Of a DNA stretch of 64,000 nt, positions 35,721-47,912 are shown piece by piece. This DNA comes from Euonymus europaeus. Its lineage: Eukaryota > Streptophyta > Magnoliopsida > Celastrales > Celastraceae. The stretch covers positions 21,178,001 to 21,242,000 of the forward strand of contig OY756964.1 of assembly GCA_963580455.1 (NCBI GenBank), read 5' to 3'. Within the stretch, counting starts at the first letter, position 1, and the number at the start of each line of letters is the position of its first letter. The notes beneath the pieces are model-generated. The model was not told the origin of the DNA, did no database searches, and saw only the letters and a list, made by a program, of their open reading frames with translations. The position numbers and the translations under genes were made by a program.

Positions 35721-38700
35721 TTCGTATCTTCCTTCTCTTGATTGGTTTCAAAATTTCTTTTTTTTTCCCTGTTATTTTTTTGTCTGATCGTCTTTTTTGC
35801 TAGTCATCATTTGTGGTCAACTGTTCGACGTAATAATTGACGAGGGCATGATATCTATCTTGATCTGAATCTGAATCGATGTGATTGTTTTTCGCTTCAA
35901 TACGATTTCCTGTAAAATTTCGGATTCTCAGTTGCGAAAATTTTTTGCACTAGGGATTAGACATGTTAGTGTGGTTGGCGTCAATCGATTTTGATTTGCT
36001 TGCCTTTTTATTGGATTAGGTCTAATAGTAGGTCCATAGCTACTCAATTCGATTCGTATTTGAGTGTATACTGCCATCTTATGTGGAATTGAAATAATTT
36101 TGAGAGCTTTACATATGTGGTCTATAGGCGATGACACTGTTCCTGATTGTTTCTAATGAAAGTCAAGCTTGGTATAGAAAAGCAAAATCACATCACATAG
36201 TAGCTTTTTTGAAAGTAACAAGAGACAAGCTTGAATACTTGAGCCTTTAAAATGCCAGTCAGTTGGGTAACACATTTGTGGCTCATCTCATTCTATAATT
36301 TAAACCTTACACCTAATTACTTAACATCTTCTTTCAGATTGCCACTAATTATAGACATCAGGAATGGAAATAAGCGTTTTCTAGCCATTGCTTTGAAGCA
36401 GATGTGCTGAGAAAACTTTTAATGAAACAACATTAAGTTTGAACCAAAAGGAAAAACACGAATGAAGGTAAATTCAAAGCCTTTTTCCTTTGGCAACGTC
36501 AGACGTGACACCACTCTGCAGCTGAGACTTTTAACTACATACATTAGCTCGAAACATGATTTCAAATCCGTAAATAAATGAAGATAAAGTGCCCTTGGTG
36601 ATCTCTCCTTCATAATGTAAGCTAAAGTGAACATGCAGCTGCATCCATGATCAATGTCTCGGGAAAGAAATATCTGAGCATGGTGATTCATAGTCGAATC
36701 CTATCTGGCTGATGTGACTTGGATGCTGCATTATCATAGTGGTATTCATCTTCCAGCATTTAATCATATTGATTATGATCCTGGTTACTGTAACCGTTAC
36801 CATCACCCTGGTCTTTCATGGGTTATATTGTCCCTTGTCGATGATGGCTTACAGTTTCTGTTTCTGGGAAGGTTGATTTATGTAGTGGTGTTGTCATGCA
36901 AGGAATGTTGGATATCTTATCTTTGTGTTGGGCTTATGGAACCGGACTTGTAGATATCTGTTTCTTGAACAAGTTATTTTCGTTTGATAAAATATGTGAA
37001 AACTGAGCAACTCAAGGCTCCCGTAATGGATGCAGGGTCAGGAAGGGCAACATGTACTCAGCCTTACCCCGTAAGGTGTAGAGGTTGTTTCCTAGGTGTG
37101 GACCCGTGGACCATAAGTTGCAGGGAAGCAAACTTACCACTAGGCCAAGTATTTGTCCTTTTATTCTGTGTAATAGGGAATGCCTTTTTACAATCCTGCT
37201 AGATTTAAGAAACTGGGTGAATTATCCTTATCTGGTTGTTTTCATTCAGTGTAAAAGGCCTTGATATTCTGAGTTGATTGATATTTTAGATAGTCTTATG
37301 TGTTCCTTCCACTCAAATTCAACATGATACTCTCTTTGCCTTCTACAAAATATCATGTTTTATAATACACGTTTAGAATTATCATGCTAAATTTATTTCA
37401 AACTTACCTTTCCTCAAATTTTCCTTTTCGTCTTAAAAATAAAAATAAGACAGGAATCTACTGGTACCTACTTTTTCTGAAATCCGATTCTCCTTATTTC
37501 TTTGTGCTGTTTTTGTTTGATCTGTTTGTCATCTTGTTATTGGGTTCAATGGATCGCATGTTATCTGCTGGCTGTAGCTGCGGTAATCAATATCGTTTTC
37601 CTTTTCTTTTTTGGTGTTAGAATTCTGGGCATTTTCTGATTAGGTTTGTGGCGGTTGCGAATAGTTTCTATCTGATGCATGACTATCTATTTCTTTAAGG
37701 ATTTTGTTACCTGGTTCGCTCTATGATAATTGTGTTGACAGTGCAACTCCCTAGAAATTACACTAACATAAGTTGATAGCAATATAATTATTTCAGCTTG
37801 TTTCTGACTATTTCTTGTTCCCTTGGCTCAGGGGAATGACTGATGGCTTGATCAGTGTGCAATTGAACATGCACTCTTTTCAGCGTGGTCGTGCATGTAA
37901 TAATCCCAGGACCTAAGAGTCACTGGATTTTGGTGAATCGAAACTCTTGTACTCGTTTTGCATATTCTTTCTTTACAGTTTTCTTAGTTCCAAATATTCT
38001 CGGATATTTCCCTTTTGATCAAATGTGCAATCAGTAGATTTCGTGGAATGAATGGGTTTTGGTGTTTTGCAATAGAGCTTTAAAGCTTATATAATAATTA
38101 GGGCTTTTGTACTCTGTTGTGGAGATCAAGTTGCTGCTTGTGAACTCAAAACTAATTTACTTTCCGAACAAAATTATTCGCAGAGAGCTACCTTGATGCA
38201 CAACCTCCTGCACCTTTATCGACAAAATGTTGCCCAACCCTGGAAAAACTCCCAACAGAGCCTGAGGATTCCTTGATTGTTCCTGATCGAAGTGTGTTTG
38301 TTTTCGTAATTTCTAAAAATGGACAATCAAACGTGTTTTTGATATTATTTTTTATTTTTCGGAGAATGGAAACAGGAAAAAAACATGAAAAACAAGAATA
38401 TCAAATAGACTTTGTGTTTCTCTCAGTAAAACTAAAAAAGGGCAAATCATTACAGGAGGCACGACATCCATCCAAAAGAAGTGTATTTTGAATGACACTA
38501 GTCACAGCCAAAGCTTGCAGCCATGCAATGAGAGTACCAAGTATGTGAACTGGGATGAAATTCATTACACAGAGGCAGCAAATCAATATAAATACTCACT
38601 GGGAAATATTCTGATCCACCTCTCAGACAAAATGCCTTCTCTTCTCAAGCATAAGTTCTAAATTAAAATATTTGTACTACTGCGATTAATTCATTCACTT

Positions 38701-38959
38701 GTTCTTCAACAATAGTGATTTGTGAGAGAAGTACAACATCTGTTGGCGCCATTCACTCGACTAGAAGATCACACTGTCGAGTGTCGAGTTCATTTTATTT
38801 TAGGACATTACTAAGACAAAAATATCGTGCAAACTCGTACTCATTCTTTGGACTGCAAACTTCTCATCAATCATCATTTTGTACAGCTATGTTTTGACAT
38901 GTTTTTCTGAAACCCAAGTACGCAGTACAGAATAAAAATCTAATAGTAGAGGTTGAGAC
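35721..38959. other. Long spacer between the 48-aa ORF and TLP18.3
   Basis: About 3.2 kb. It has T-rich stretches followed by AG acceptors typical of plant introns (for example before AGAGCTACCTTGATGCAC near 38183), so part of it could be intron and 3' UTR of the upstream small gene. No conserved protein-coding exon was recognised. It contains one SINE (37020-37150). The part just below 38960 is the 3' flank of TLP18.3. Confidence 0.4.
37020..37150 (-). mobile_element. Au-like tRNA-derived SINE
   Basis: Read on the minus strand, the segment has a tRNA-like A box TGGCCTAGTGGTAAG (37132-37146), then a degenerate B box (GGGTCCACACC, 37095-37105). The downstream block GGAAACAACCTCT, CCTTACGGGGTAAGGCTGAG and CCTTCCTGACCCTGC follows, which closely matches the body of the widespread plant Au SINE. 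The B box differs from the consensus at two positions. It is probably a fixed, inactive copy. Confidence 0.75.
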
Positions 38960-41071
38960 TTACTTTCGAGAAACATACGCATAGTATTGCGCCATTGGAA
39001 CAACAAAAGCAATCACCAACAAACCTCCAACTACAAGAGTGAATTGTCCCCTCTTCTCTTCTGTCTCTTGTTTGGTTTTAAAGTTGGATTCGCGCTTGTT
39101 ATCGTTCACTGAAGGCCCACCAGGATCTGGAAGGCCATCAATAGCAGCAACTAGCCGTTTGGCGCTACTATAAATTGCCTCGTTATACTTTTCATCTGTA
39201 GCCAAGACTGCAATCACAAAGAAAGTAATATTACAACCATGACTCCAACATCTGAAATGAATTAATTTTCTTCCTCCTTTGTCCGTTCAGATAAAGACTC
39301 ACGCCTTGAATTTGGAAAGTGTAACGCAGCTCAAAAGTTTATGCTTCCGATTGACGAATAATTGCAGCATTAGCAAATACTAGCAACTCAAAGAGAAATA
39401 CTAGAAATGCAGAATGTGAACAGACTGAACTCTAGTGGGTCTGAATCTCCATATTTTAGTAAAGTTTCTCAAGGGTGGATTAGGGTATGCCCTATACTTA
39501 TTTCTCAAGTTGTGCCAATTTTATTGAATCAAACACAAGGACATCATGTAGCTATGAAAACCATGCAGTGAATAGAGAAGCGGATGGATGGTACTGGGAA
39601 AATATGAACATATTTCTTTATCGTATGGGAAATGATAAAATAAGCTTGCTACTAGACCACATTGTCGAGGCCAGGGCTACAAGAACCTCACAGGAATTGC
39701 TCCTGTACAGTTTCATGAAGAGCAGTAGACATAAGGTAGAGTTATAATTTATATTGTTGTGTTCCCATTAGTTCTAAGAGCATGTATGGCGGATAATGGA
39801 AAGATCTGAACTTGGTTTTCAGTTAATTCTCAACCCAAAGGACTCTCGCTAAATAACTTGAAGTATTTTCAATGGCTTGTAGTACATAGCTAAAGCATAG
39901 AACTAGCCTAGTGCCCTCTGAAATAGCCAAACACTATGGATCTTTGTATCTTTTACAAAATTCTCATTTTCTGTGTTGAGTTTATTACCGCAAATCTTAT
40001 AACTCAATCCTATTCTTATATTTCAGTTCATGTTTTTCAGATTGTGCAGCATAATGGCTGCCGTAAACTTCCTGAATCGAAGATAATTAAAGATTCTAAC
40101 AAAATTTCAGCATTGCAAACTAATTAAAGAAGTAATGTTCAGTAGTGGTTATTCAAAGATTGTTCATCCTTACCAGGAAGGTTCTCCGATACAGTAGCAT
40201 CAAGAATTTTGTCTCCAACAGCTTCAACAAAGGCAGGGCCACCAGTGACGGCGCCTTCTTTCTGACTGGTCACAAGCACTACAATTCCCTTGTTATTCCC
40301 TTCCTCAACAGTCGGATACCAGCGCTCCAACACTTGGTCAGCAAACTCAAATGCATCGGCTTTGCTCTGTAATCAAAGAAATCAATTATCAACATCCAAT
40401 ATCAATGGCTCAAAGCCTCTTAATTCATTCATTCATTTTGTACTTCTGCATGGACAAACTCTGTCTTAATTTTTGGAGAACAGTTATAGCTTAGATAAAT
40501 CATGTTCAAGGATAACTAGAAGGTTAAATTTCAATCCATAGTTTCATTCTCTATAAGAAGTAAATGCTCATATTTTAGCCAAACTTCAAACCATAAAAAG
40601 TTAATGAATAAAAGAACAAGCAGCATAACTCACTGTAAGTTTCCTAACAGTGATGAAATTAATCTTGAAGTTCTTCCTCGACTCCAAATCAGATAAGAGC
40701 TGCTTCAAATCAGACTTTGTAACTCTACTAAGCACACCAGCATCATCAAGAACATAGGATTCTTTTGGAGGACCCTCATAGAGAACATCAAATTCAGATG
40801 CTAGTGCATTGCCACTATCCAAGACTGGGCAAAAGTTAAGTGCCAAAGAAAGAGCTAGTGCTGCCATTCCTTGCTGAGCATGAGTAAACCAGTTTGTGGG
40901 TATTGTTAAAGATGGTTGAGGATTATGGCTTCTGATGCCAGACGTAAAGGGTTTGATGTGAGAGAGACAGTTTTGCCTGGTTTGAGGTAAAGATGCAAGA
41001 TGGGTTTTTGGAGATGAAGGTTTGGGGTTGAAGAGAGGAGACAGAGGGTGAGAAGATAGTAAGGTTTCCAT
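38960..41071 (-). CDS. TLP18.3: TLP18.3 (thylakoid lumen TPM-domain protein, UPF0603)
   Basis: Chloroplast TPM-domain protein. The Arabidopsis homologue (At1g54780) is a thylakoid lumen protein needed for efficient photosystem II repair and has reported acid phosphatase activity. Three exons: 40634-41071, 40174-40366 and 38960-39207, with intron phases 0 and 1, giving 292 aa against about 285 in Arabidopsis. Residues 1-70 are Ser/Pro-rich, like a chloroplast transit peptide. A lumenal-targeting hydrophobic stretch (MAALALSLALNFCPVLDSGNA) follows. The TPM domain starts at SEFDVLYEGPPKESYVLDD and continues through VLVTSQKEGAVTGGPAF to YNEAIYSSAKRLVAAIDGLP. A C-terminal membrane anchor (LVVGGLLVIAFVVPMAQYYAY) ends the protein. 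The start is the first ATG; seven codons upstream are open but lack one. It is divergently paired with the PsbP-domain gene. Confidence 0.95.
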
Positions 41072-41631
41072 GGAAGAGGAAAAGACCAACACAGATCAGA
41101 ACCGGTGCACAAAGAGAAAGAGAGCGTTTTTCTTAAGTATTTTGTTTTTTCATTTTCTGGTTTCTGTTGGGTTTGGGATTTTGGGTGGTTTGGATTTGTT
41201 TGGTTTAGGATTGGTTGGATGGATTCTAACAAGGATGAGTAATCTCAGCCACGGAAAATATTAAAGGGCATATTGGTCATCATACTTGGCTTGGAAAAAC
41301 ATATTAAATCAAAGCATCAACTACCTGTTTCTTTTAATTTTCTAGGTGTGATCTACACACTACATACTATTGTGGGTATGAAGGTTTGGGGGCAGGCAAA
41401 GGCGTTAGACGGTTAGAGTGTGAATAAGGCGAATTTCTGGGTTTATCATAGAGCTACAAACTCTTAGTCCCACAAGCCAAGCTCTAATATTCCATAAATG
41501 CCCTTGACCTTTTTATATTTTCTTTGAATGCCAAGAACTAGAAAGAAAAAACTCCTCCACTCCATACCCCTCAGGCCCACAATATCTCCCAGTAATTTTG
41601 TTGCAGCCATGAAAAGCATCCTCACTCCCCC
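41072..41631. promoter_or_regulatory. Shared intergenic region of a divergent chloroplast gene pair
   Basis: 560 bp between the start codons of TLP18.3 (minus) and the PsbP-domain gene (plus). It must contain the proximal promoters and 5' UTRs of both, unless long leader introns exist. A TATA-like TTTTTATATTTTC lies near 41510-41522, about 110 bp before the plus-strand ATG. I saw no perfect G-box. That it acts as a bidirectional, light-regulated promoter is inference. Confidence 0.5.
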
Positions 41632-44474
41632 ATGGCCATTTTCGTTTCCCTCACTCGCTACCCTCCAAAACCTCCCCAAAACTCCAGCATTCCAAAACCC
41701 ATTTCTTTCACTATCCCAATATATAGCACTTCCACCATCACCAAGAGAGACTTTATCCTCAGAACTGCTGTGCTAGGCGCTATTTCCTTGGTCCCTCAAA
41801 ACCCAGTTGCCCAATCCTTAGCTGAGCCTTCGTCACCCGCAAAACCGGCCCTTTCGGGTATTGGCAACACCAAATCATGGTTTCAGTTCTATGGAGATGG
41901 GTTTTCCATTCGGGTCCCTCCACAATTTGAGGACATCATGGAACCTGAGGTATAATTGCATAGTTAATTTTATATGCTTATAAGTTATAACAATACATCG
42001 AGTCCTGTCTGTTTTGGAAATGCTCGTGAGATAACCGTGTTCTCTTTGTTGTCCATTTAATTGGGTTGCAATATATCTTATTCGTTATGATCTAGATCTT
42101 TTGATCTTTTGTGTTAATTGTTTTACCATCAACTATTCAGTAATACTCAGGGTTATATGTTTGTGGGTCTCTGTGCTTCGACAATTTGAAATAGTTTTCA
42201 CTGAAAGAAGAGTCAATAGTCGAGGAAACTGCTCCACTTTTTCATCTCTGTCCTCTATTGAGAACAATTTAACTTATAATTTTGCAATCAAAATAGTCTA
42301 CGTGACTTATGATTATATGCCTATGGTTTGAATGTTGGGGCTTTTAACCTTCTGATGCTGCATTATTGCTTCCTGCATTTGTGTACAACACAAGTATAGT
42401 GTATCTCTATAGTGCTTACCCAACATAGTGGTCATTTCTGATATATTGGATTTGAGATAGCTTTCCTAATGGTCATGCATTTCGATAAAGCAATGATAAT
42501 GGCAGTAGATTCTTACTAGTAATAGACTAATTATTTTCTCTCATTATTTATTTTGAAGGATTTCAATGCTGGATCGTCTCTATATGGAGATAAGGCAAAG
42601 CCCAAGACATTTGCAGCCCGTTTTGCATCTTCTGATGGGTATTATATTTTATCTTTAGCCTCTTCCCCTTAATGTAATTCGTCATTTGTATTTTGGTCGG
42701 ATAATATGTCTGAAAACCTTGTGCAACCTTGACTATCCGAATTGGCTTTTGCTTTCTTTACTTTTTTTTTATGTCTGAAGGAAAGTGGTAACTTGTTTCT
42801 GCAAAAGTTGGCCATTATATGGCTTTACTTGAATTCCTTACTTATGTTGGATATTTCTTTATGCTGCTGGTTGTCACAGATCTGAAGTATTGAGTGTTCT
42901 CATTCGCCCGACCAATCAACTGAAGATCACTTTCTTAGAGGTTGTGTGGTGACAATTATAAAGAATGATACTTTTTCTTATGTTGAATAACGAACTTTGT
43001 ATATCTAGAACATATATGTGTGTGTGTGTTACAGTTTTTTTATTATTATTTATTTTAAGTTGTCCCATAATTGTTACTAGTCGTATCTTACAATTATGAA
43101 CTACTATGAATGGAGATGTTTGCCTTAGATCTTTGCTGGGTTTTGGAAATTGTAAAAACCAAGTCGTCGTCATTGAGAATATGAGAAATCATTAAAAATC
43201 TGTTTTAATTCTCACCTATTAGGGCCAAGTGTAAATTTTCTTCCTTTTTGATTTCCTCATTATGGAATTGGTTTCAGATAGCAAAAATTTTCATGAACAT
43301 CTTAAATTGAAGTCAGTATTGTCCACATAGTGAATCTAGATTAAGGACAGTAACATCTCACCTATCCTCTCCAAGACTCCAACCATTTTCGGTGATTTAG
43401 GTGATTTTAATTGGACTACTTGCCATTCCATGATTTGAACTTCGCTCGAAACTTACACAATTTCTTCTGACTTAGACAGGCCCAAGACATTACTGATTTA
43501 GGTTCCTTGAAGGGTGCAGCAAAACTATTTGTTCCAGGTCTGTAGTTTCAAATTCTAAATCCATCTTGATTTTGATTTTTAAGCTCAATGATCCTATGAG
43601 TAGATATTCTCTTTTCCCTTAGCTTTGATACACGCCTTATCTGTTTCTACCCTTGGTTTGTCCATCTTGAAAAGGCTTGCCTACTGTTTTCTTATCTTCT
43701 TCCATCTATGATAATTGTATTCACTTCTAGTTTTGCTACAATGGCAGGCGGGGCAACTTTGTACTCTGCAAGAACAATAAAAATAAAGGAGGATGAAGGT
43801 TTCAGGTTAAGTTTACATCTCTTGTTACACAACATCTTTTGCTTGATATCAGGATGCTATATAACAGATAGTCATTGAAGTAATTAGGCTTCACTAACTG
43901 ATTTGAGAACATTCCTCATCCCTGCATTTATGACCAGCAAAAAGTAAAATCTCATTAATGTCTTAACCTTAAAGCAAATGGGACTCATATAAAACATGCG
44001 TCCTGTGCAAGCATTATTTGATTGCTGAAATGTGCAATATTTGCTTTTAATGTCTTTGTTCGAATTCTTGATCTATTTCAGGACATATTACTTCTACGAG
44101 TTTGGTAGGTATGAGCAACATGTGGCACTGGTAGCTGCTGTTAACAGCGGCAAGGTTAGTTGCAAATTCCTTTAGTGTTTGGTTATCTTTTGCTTAAAAT
44201 TACCTAGAAAAACAATACTTACCCTTGGAAACTTGGACAAGCCAATGCTCTCTGGAGACCTGATCTATCTATCTATCTATCTATTACTTGTGTTTATTAT
44301 TAAGAAATCCCTCTTGCTATTATTCTGATACACTACTATACTAGATACATCAAGTAAATATTTTCTCTTCTTACACTGTAGGCAATTGTCGCTGGAGCAA
44401 GTGCCCCACAGTCAAAATGGACCGATGATGGCGTGAAGCTTCGTTCTGCTGCTATATCACTAACACTAATATAA
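41632..44474 (+). CDS. PPD5: PsbP domain-containing chloroplast protein (PPD5-like)
   Basis: Predicted thylakoid lumen protein of the PsbP-like family. Seven exons: 41632-41949, 42559-42638, 42880-42940, 43480-43537, 43748-43805, 44082-44154 and 44382-44474, all GT-AG and in consistent phase, giving 246 aa. An N-terminal transit peptide of about 40 residues is followed by TKRDFILRTAVLGAISLVP, a lumenal signal with a KR pair before a hydrophobic core, ending at AQSLA. The PsbP domain runs from about residue 85 (WFQFYGDGFSIRVPPQFEDI) through LYGDKAKPKTFAARF, LIRPTNQLKITFLE, GGATLYSARTIKIKEEEGF and YYFYEFGRYEQHVALVAAV to the C-terminus. It most resembles PPD5 (At5g11450), whose loss in Arabidopsis affects development. 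An overlapping ORF from 41528 in another frame is a shadow. Confidence 0.9.
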
Positions 44475-45442
44475 TATTCTGTTTGGTAACTTACTTGGAA
44501 TCTTTTTTATTCTCGCTGTTGTGTGAAAGCTTGTTTAGTTTGTCAATTTTCTTTTTAATTCTCAATTAATAATCATATTAAACCATACTCTATGTTGATA
44601 ACGTGATAGGCTTATAGCTCATCACATTCACTATTCTCTACAACTGTTCATTACGCGTGCCACTTTCTTTAAACTGCATTTCAAATCTAAGGATGACGTG
44701 AATTTATATATGCAATTTGCCTAACCTGCCATTTATTTTGTTTTTAATTCCTCCAGATTGTTTTCTCATCCTTCATTCAACTTTTTCTGCATTTTTTGAG
44801 TTTGGCACAGGTTGCCTATATGATCAATGAAGTGAGATTGATGCAAGACACGACGCTGAGGTCTGTGGTTTGGATGGCTCATCATTTTATCAGCGTAGTG
44901 TTGATCGGTATCACCAGCTCCAATTCTCCTCACGGCTTTGTTGTCGCTGAAAGCTTACAGAGTTGCAGTTGAAGAAATTCATTTCAGTTTCTCTTACAGA
45001 TCCTACGACCATAGGAAAGCATTTCTTGTCCAAACAATTTCCAAAATTTTAACTGAAATGTTGATGAAAACCTTCCTTTTGCTTGTAATCGAGTTAATTT
45101 CGTCTGGGTTATCCTTCTAGGGTTGTGTTGGAAAGCATCCTGTTACTTCATTTTCAATTCAACTAGAAGGGATTCCATGATTAACTTATTTTTTTAATAG
45201 AAAAAATTATATTTGTTGCTTAAGAAATCTCTTCAAGAAAAGTATCCATATTTATTTTGCAGAATTTCTTGTTAGGTCAACTTAGCTTAACCTTTCAAGA
45301 AAAGTATACATGTCCTTACAAGTTCAGTCACATTTATCTTTCAAATCATGAAGAAAGAAACAAACAATTTACAGAAATAATGGATCAAAGAGAATGTAAC
45401 TTCCAATCTTTTGGCATTTGCAACAAAATCTACATATTCTTC
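44475..45442. other. Spacer between PPD5-like gene and F-box array
   Basis: AT-rich. A stretch at about 44811-44960, following a TTTGGCACAG acceptor-like site, is less AT-rich and could be a spliced 3' UTR exon of the PPD5-like gene. No protein-coding exon is supported. Confidence 0.4.
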
Positions 45443-45844
45443 ATGAGAACATTAACAAGCAGAGCCCTCAAGACAGTCACTTTGGGCAATACCAACCCTA
45501 ACCCACATGATGATCCGGCTGGTTCTGACCAAGGGGTGCACCCTGTGGTTCAAGAAACACCATGTGAAGGTCCGGTGGTGGAGCCAGAGCAGCAGAACAA
45601 TTTGAAGGATTTAGAGACTGTTGGTAATGCAAAGGGACCGGAAGATGAGACTGAACAAACAAAGGCTATAAAGAAAAGTGTTAGCATAAATGAGAGGGTG
45701 GAGGAGATTGACACAAGGAAGAAGGAAATCAAAAGGAAGAAATCTAGGGATCAGAATTTGGGTTCAAATGATGAAGAACCAAAACCTTTGAGATCCATTC
45801 TTAAGGTTGGTTCCAATTTGGATGATAATTTGTTTCCTTTGTAA
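45443..45844 (+). CDS. Small charged protein, unrecognised; intact member of a repeated ORF family
   Basis: I do not recognise this protein. The ORF from the ATG at 45443 has 133 codons and starts MRTLTSRALKTVTLGN. It is hydrophilic, with an acidic/Gln-rich middle (EPEQQNNLKDLETVGNAKG), a Lys/Arg/Glu-rich part (ERVEEIDTRKKEIKRKK) likely to be helical, and a C-terminal motif KPLRSILKVGS. The chosen start is supported by a decayed paralogue at 50662 that begins with the equivalent ATG and leader (ACATATTC(T/C)TCATGAG). The frame is open further upstream, but that part is not conserved in the paralogue. Two decayed copies lie downstream of F-box copies B and D, so the ORF travels with the F-box genes. 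An AATAAA signal lies 60 bp after the stop. Confidence 0.55.
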   Translation: MRTLTSRALKTVTLGNTNPNPHDDPAGSDQGVHPVVQETPCEGPVVEPEQQNNLKDLETVGNAKGPEDETEQTKAIKKSVSINERVEEIDTRKKEIKRKKSRDQNLGSNDEEPKPLRSILKVGSNLDDNLFPL

Positions 45845-46134
45845 ATATTAATGTTGAGATTTCAATGTCTTAATTTCCATAATTTGTATTACTACCAAGC
45901 CATAAATAAAATAATTATTTTAGCTTCATGTTTCATATATCAAATAAAAGATGCACTATTCTCTGTGAGGGTTGAAATGCAACACTTCACAAATTAATGT
46001 AATTTACAAATCCAACCTAGTTGGGCGGATATTTTTGTATTGGGCTTACTTTGAGGTTATAACCCAATCTCGACATACAAAGCCAGGTCTAATATTTTTT
46101 CAAGACAATTAATTTGATAAAAACAAATTAATGT

Positions 46135-46833
46135 TCTGTTTGGCTCAGGGAGAAGGGTTCGCGAACCTTTGAAGTTCGAACATTTCGAAGTGTTCGGAGG
46201 AGTTCAAAGGGGTTCGTGAACCCCTCACAACTCTTATTTATGAACTTTTAAAAATGGGGAGTTTGTTATTACGTTAAATATGAAATTACAAAATATAGTT
46301 ATAACAAAAAAAAGTTAACCAACCTTTCCGGCTCTATCAACACATTTATGTACGAAACATCTTTTGGGACCCAACCCCTCTCAGCCCCTCCCAATCCCAT
46401 CACACCCCACTCAACTCTGATGTCAAGTAGACTGAGAAAACCATGACTGTCAAGAGACCCTGATGGCCGGAGACTCTCCCGGTTATATTTCTGTTAGAAT
46501 TGACTTTTGGTTTTCTAATTTGTATTGATTTAGGTTTCGTAATATATTTTGATTTAGGTTTGATTATATTTCCTCAAGTTCTCTCTGGTCTCTAGGATTA
46601 ATTTTGGCTCTATTTCTAATCAATGTTATCAATCTTTTATTTTAACAATTTCATAAACAGAGACTTGAAGGAGAAGGAACGGTGAAGTTTGAGTTTTAGG
46701 GTTCTTCAAACAATCAAGTCAGTTTCTTTTTAATTTAGTTAAATTAAAATCCCTCAGAAGTTTGCATCATTTTAACTTCATTACTTCAATTTCTTTGAAA
46801 TCATCGGGTTTAGGGTAAGCTTTTACTTCTACA
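46135..46833. other. Leader region of F-box pseudogene A
   Basis: A repeat-like stretch at 46135-46400, with several GTTCG(C/T)GAACC-like palindromes, may be a MITE fragment. From about 46640 to the ATG the sequence (CTTTGAAATCATCGGGTTTA and a few dozen bases) is nearly identical to the leader of F-box copy C (51705-51748). Confidence 0.45.
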
Positions 46834-47912
46834 ATGTCTGATAAAAGATTGAATAAGAATCAAGGATGGGCGTATCTTCATGAGGATATGTTGTTGTTAG
46901 TCAAAGAAAAACTTGAAGCTGTTGATGAATTACGCTTCAGAGCCGTCTGCAGGAACTGGCGGTCCCTTCCCATGTCAGGTCTGCTGATAAGTTACCATAG
47001 GTGGTACAACTTTGCTGGGACAGGAAAAATCAAGAAGATGGATTATGGGAAACAACCTATACGATCCATCAAATAGTCAAGCTTATCTCTATGCAAGGAA
47101 TTAGAGAACTGTGGAGGTTCCATAATCGTCTATGGTTCAAAATATGGTTGGGTATTTCTTGCTGCAGTGCCATTTAATAAAATTTATTTATACAATGCTT
47201 TTACCATGAAAAACACTGATCTACCTACTATGAAGGCCAATTTGTTGGGTAGCAAATGTACTTTCTCCACCACTCCAACTTGTTCAAACTGCATATTTTG
47301 TGTGCTCACAAATGAAAATGGTTGTATACTAGCTGCACGGGTGATGAAACGTGGATCAAGTTTTACTTAAGAGATTCCAGGAGGTAAGCGGTTATTTGAT
47401 TATGATGTGATTTACAGAAAGGGACTTATTTACTGTGTTTTTCGGGAACCGCGGAGGGGATTGCTATGGATGTTCAACATTGCTTGCCATGATTTTCAGC
47501 AAGTTCCGATTGATACATCAGAGATTACAAATATATTGTCAAAATGTGAAAGAGAGTTGCTGTATGAAATAAAGATGGTAGAGTCCAATGACGAGTTTTT
47601 ATTGGTGTATTATTGTAAAGGTCGGATACCATGGTATATTTTCGAGCTTGACTGGTCACTTATGGCATGGGTTAAAGAAGTTACACTGGGCAATCGAGCA
47701 TTATTTTTGGGTGCGACTTCACTTTTGGTTCCAAAAAATCAGTGCCTTAGCGGACCTCATCTATTTTTGTTGGAATCTGAGGTATGGCTACTACTATTTT
47801 GAGAACAATGTGTGTCACCAAGGTAGCAAGTTCCAACCTCTGATATGAAAATACTACTCTTCCAAAAACTTTTCACGTTGTTGTGGCGGGTGGGTTTGGG
47901 TTGAACCTTATT
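46834..47912 (+). pseudogene. F-box/DUF295 pseudogene, copy A
   Basis: Related over its whole length to the intact F-box gene at 53485. It starts MSDKRLNKNQGWAYLHEDML with an F-box (LEAVDELRFRAVCRNW). One C is missing near 46970 compared with copy C (CTTCCCATG against CTTCCCCATG), shifting the frame, and a later CCATAGG replaces CCATGG. Further stops are at about 47368 (within TTTTACTTAAGAG) and near 47800, where the tail is frame-shifted. The C-terminal TGGGTTTGGGTTGAACCTTA is still recognisable near 47890-47910. Functional loss is clear. Confidence 0.85.

Noticed and set aside
36714..36953. 79-codon ORF MTWMLHYHSG...
   Set aside because: No domain, no conservation signal, AT-rich spacer; probably intronic or intergenic chance ORF.
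41528..41776. 82-codon ORF overlapping the start of the PPD5-like gene
   Set aside because: Different frame from the conserved protein; the frame starting at 41632 leads into the PsbP domain without a break.
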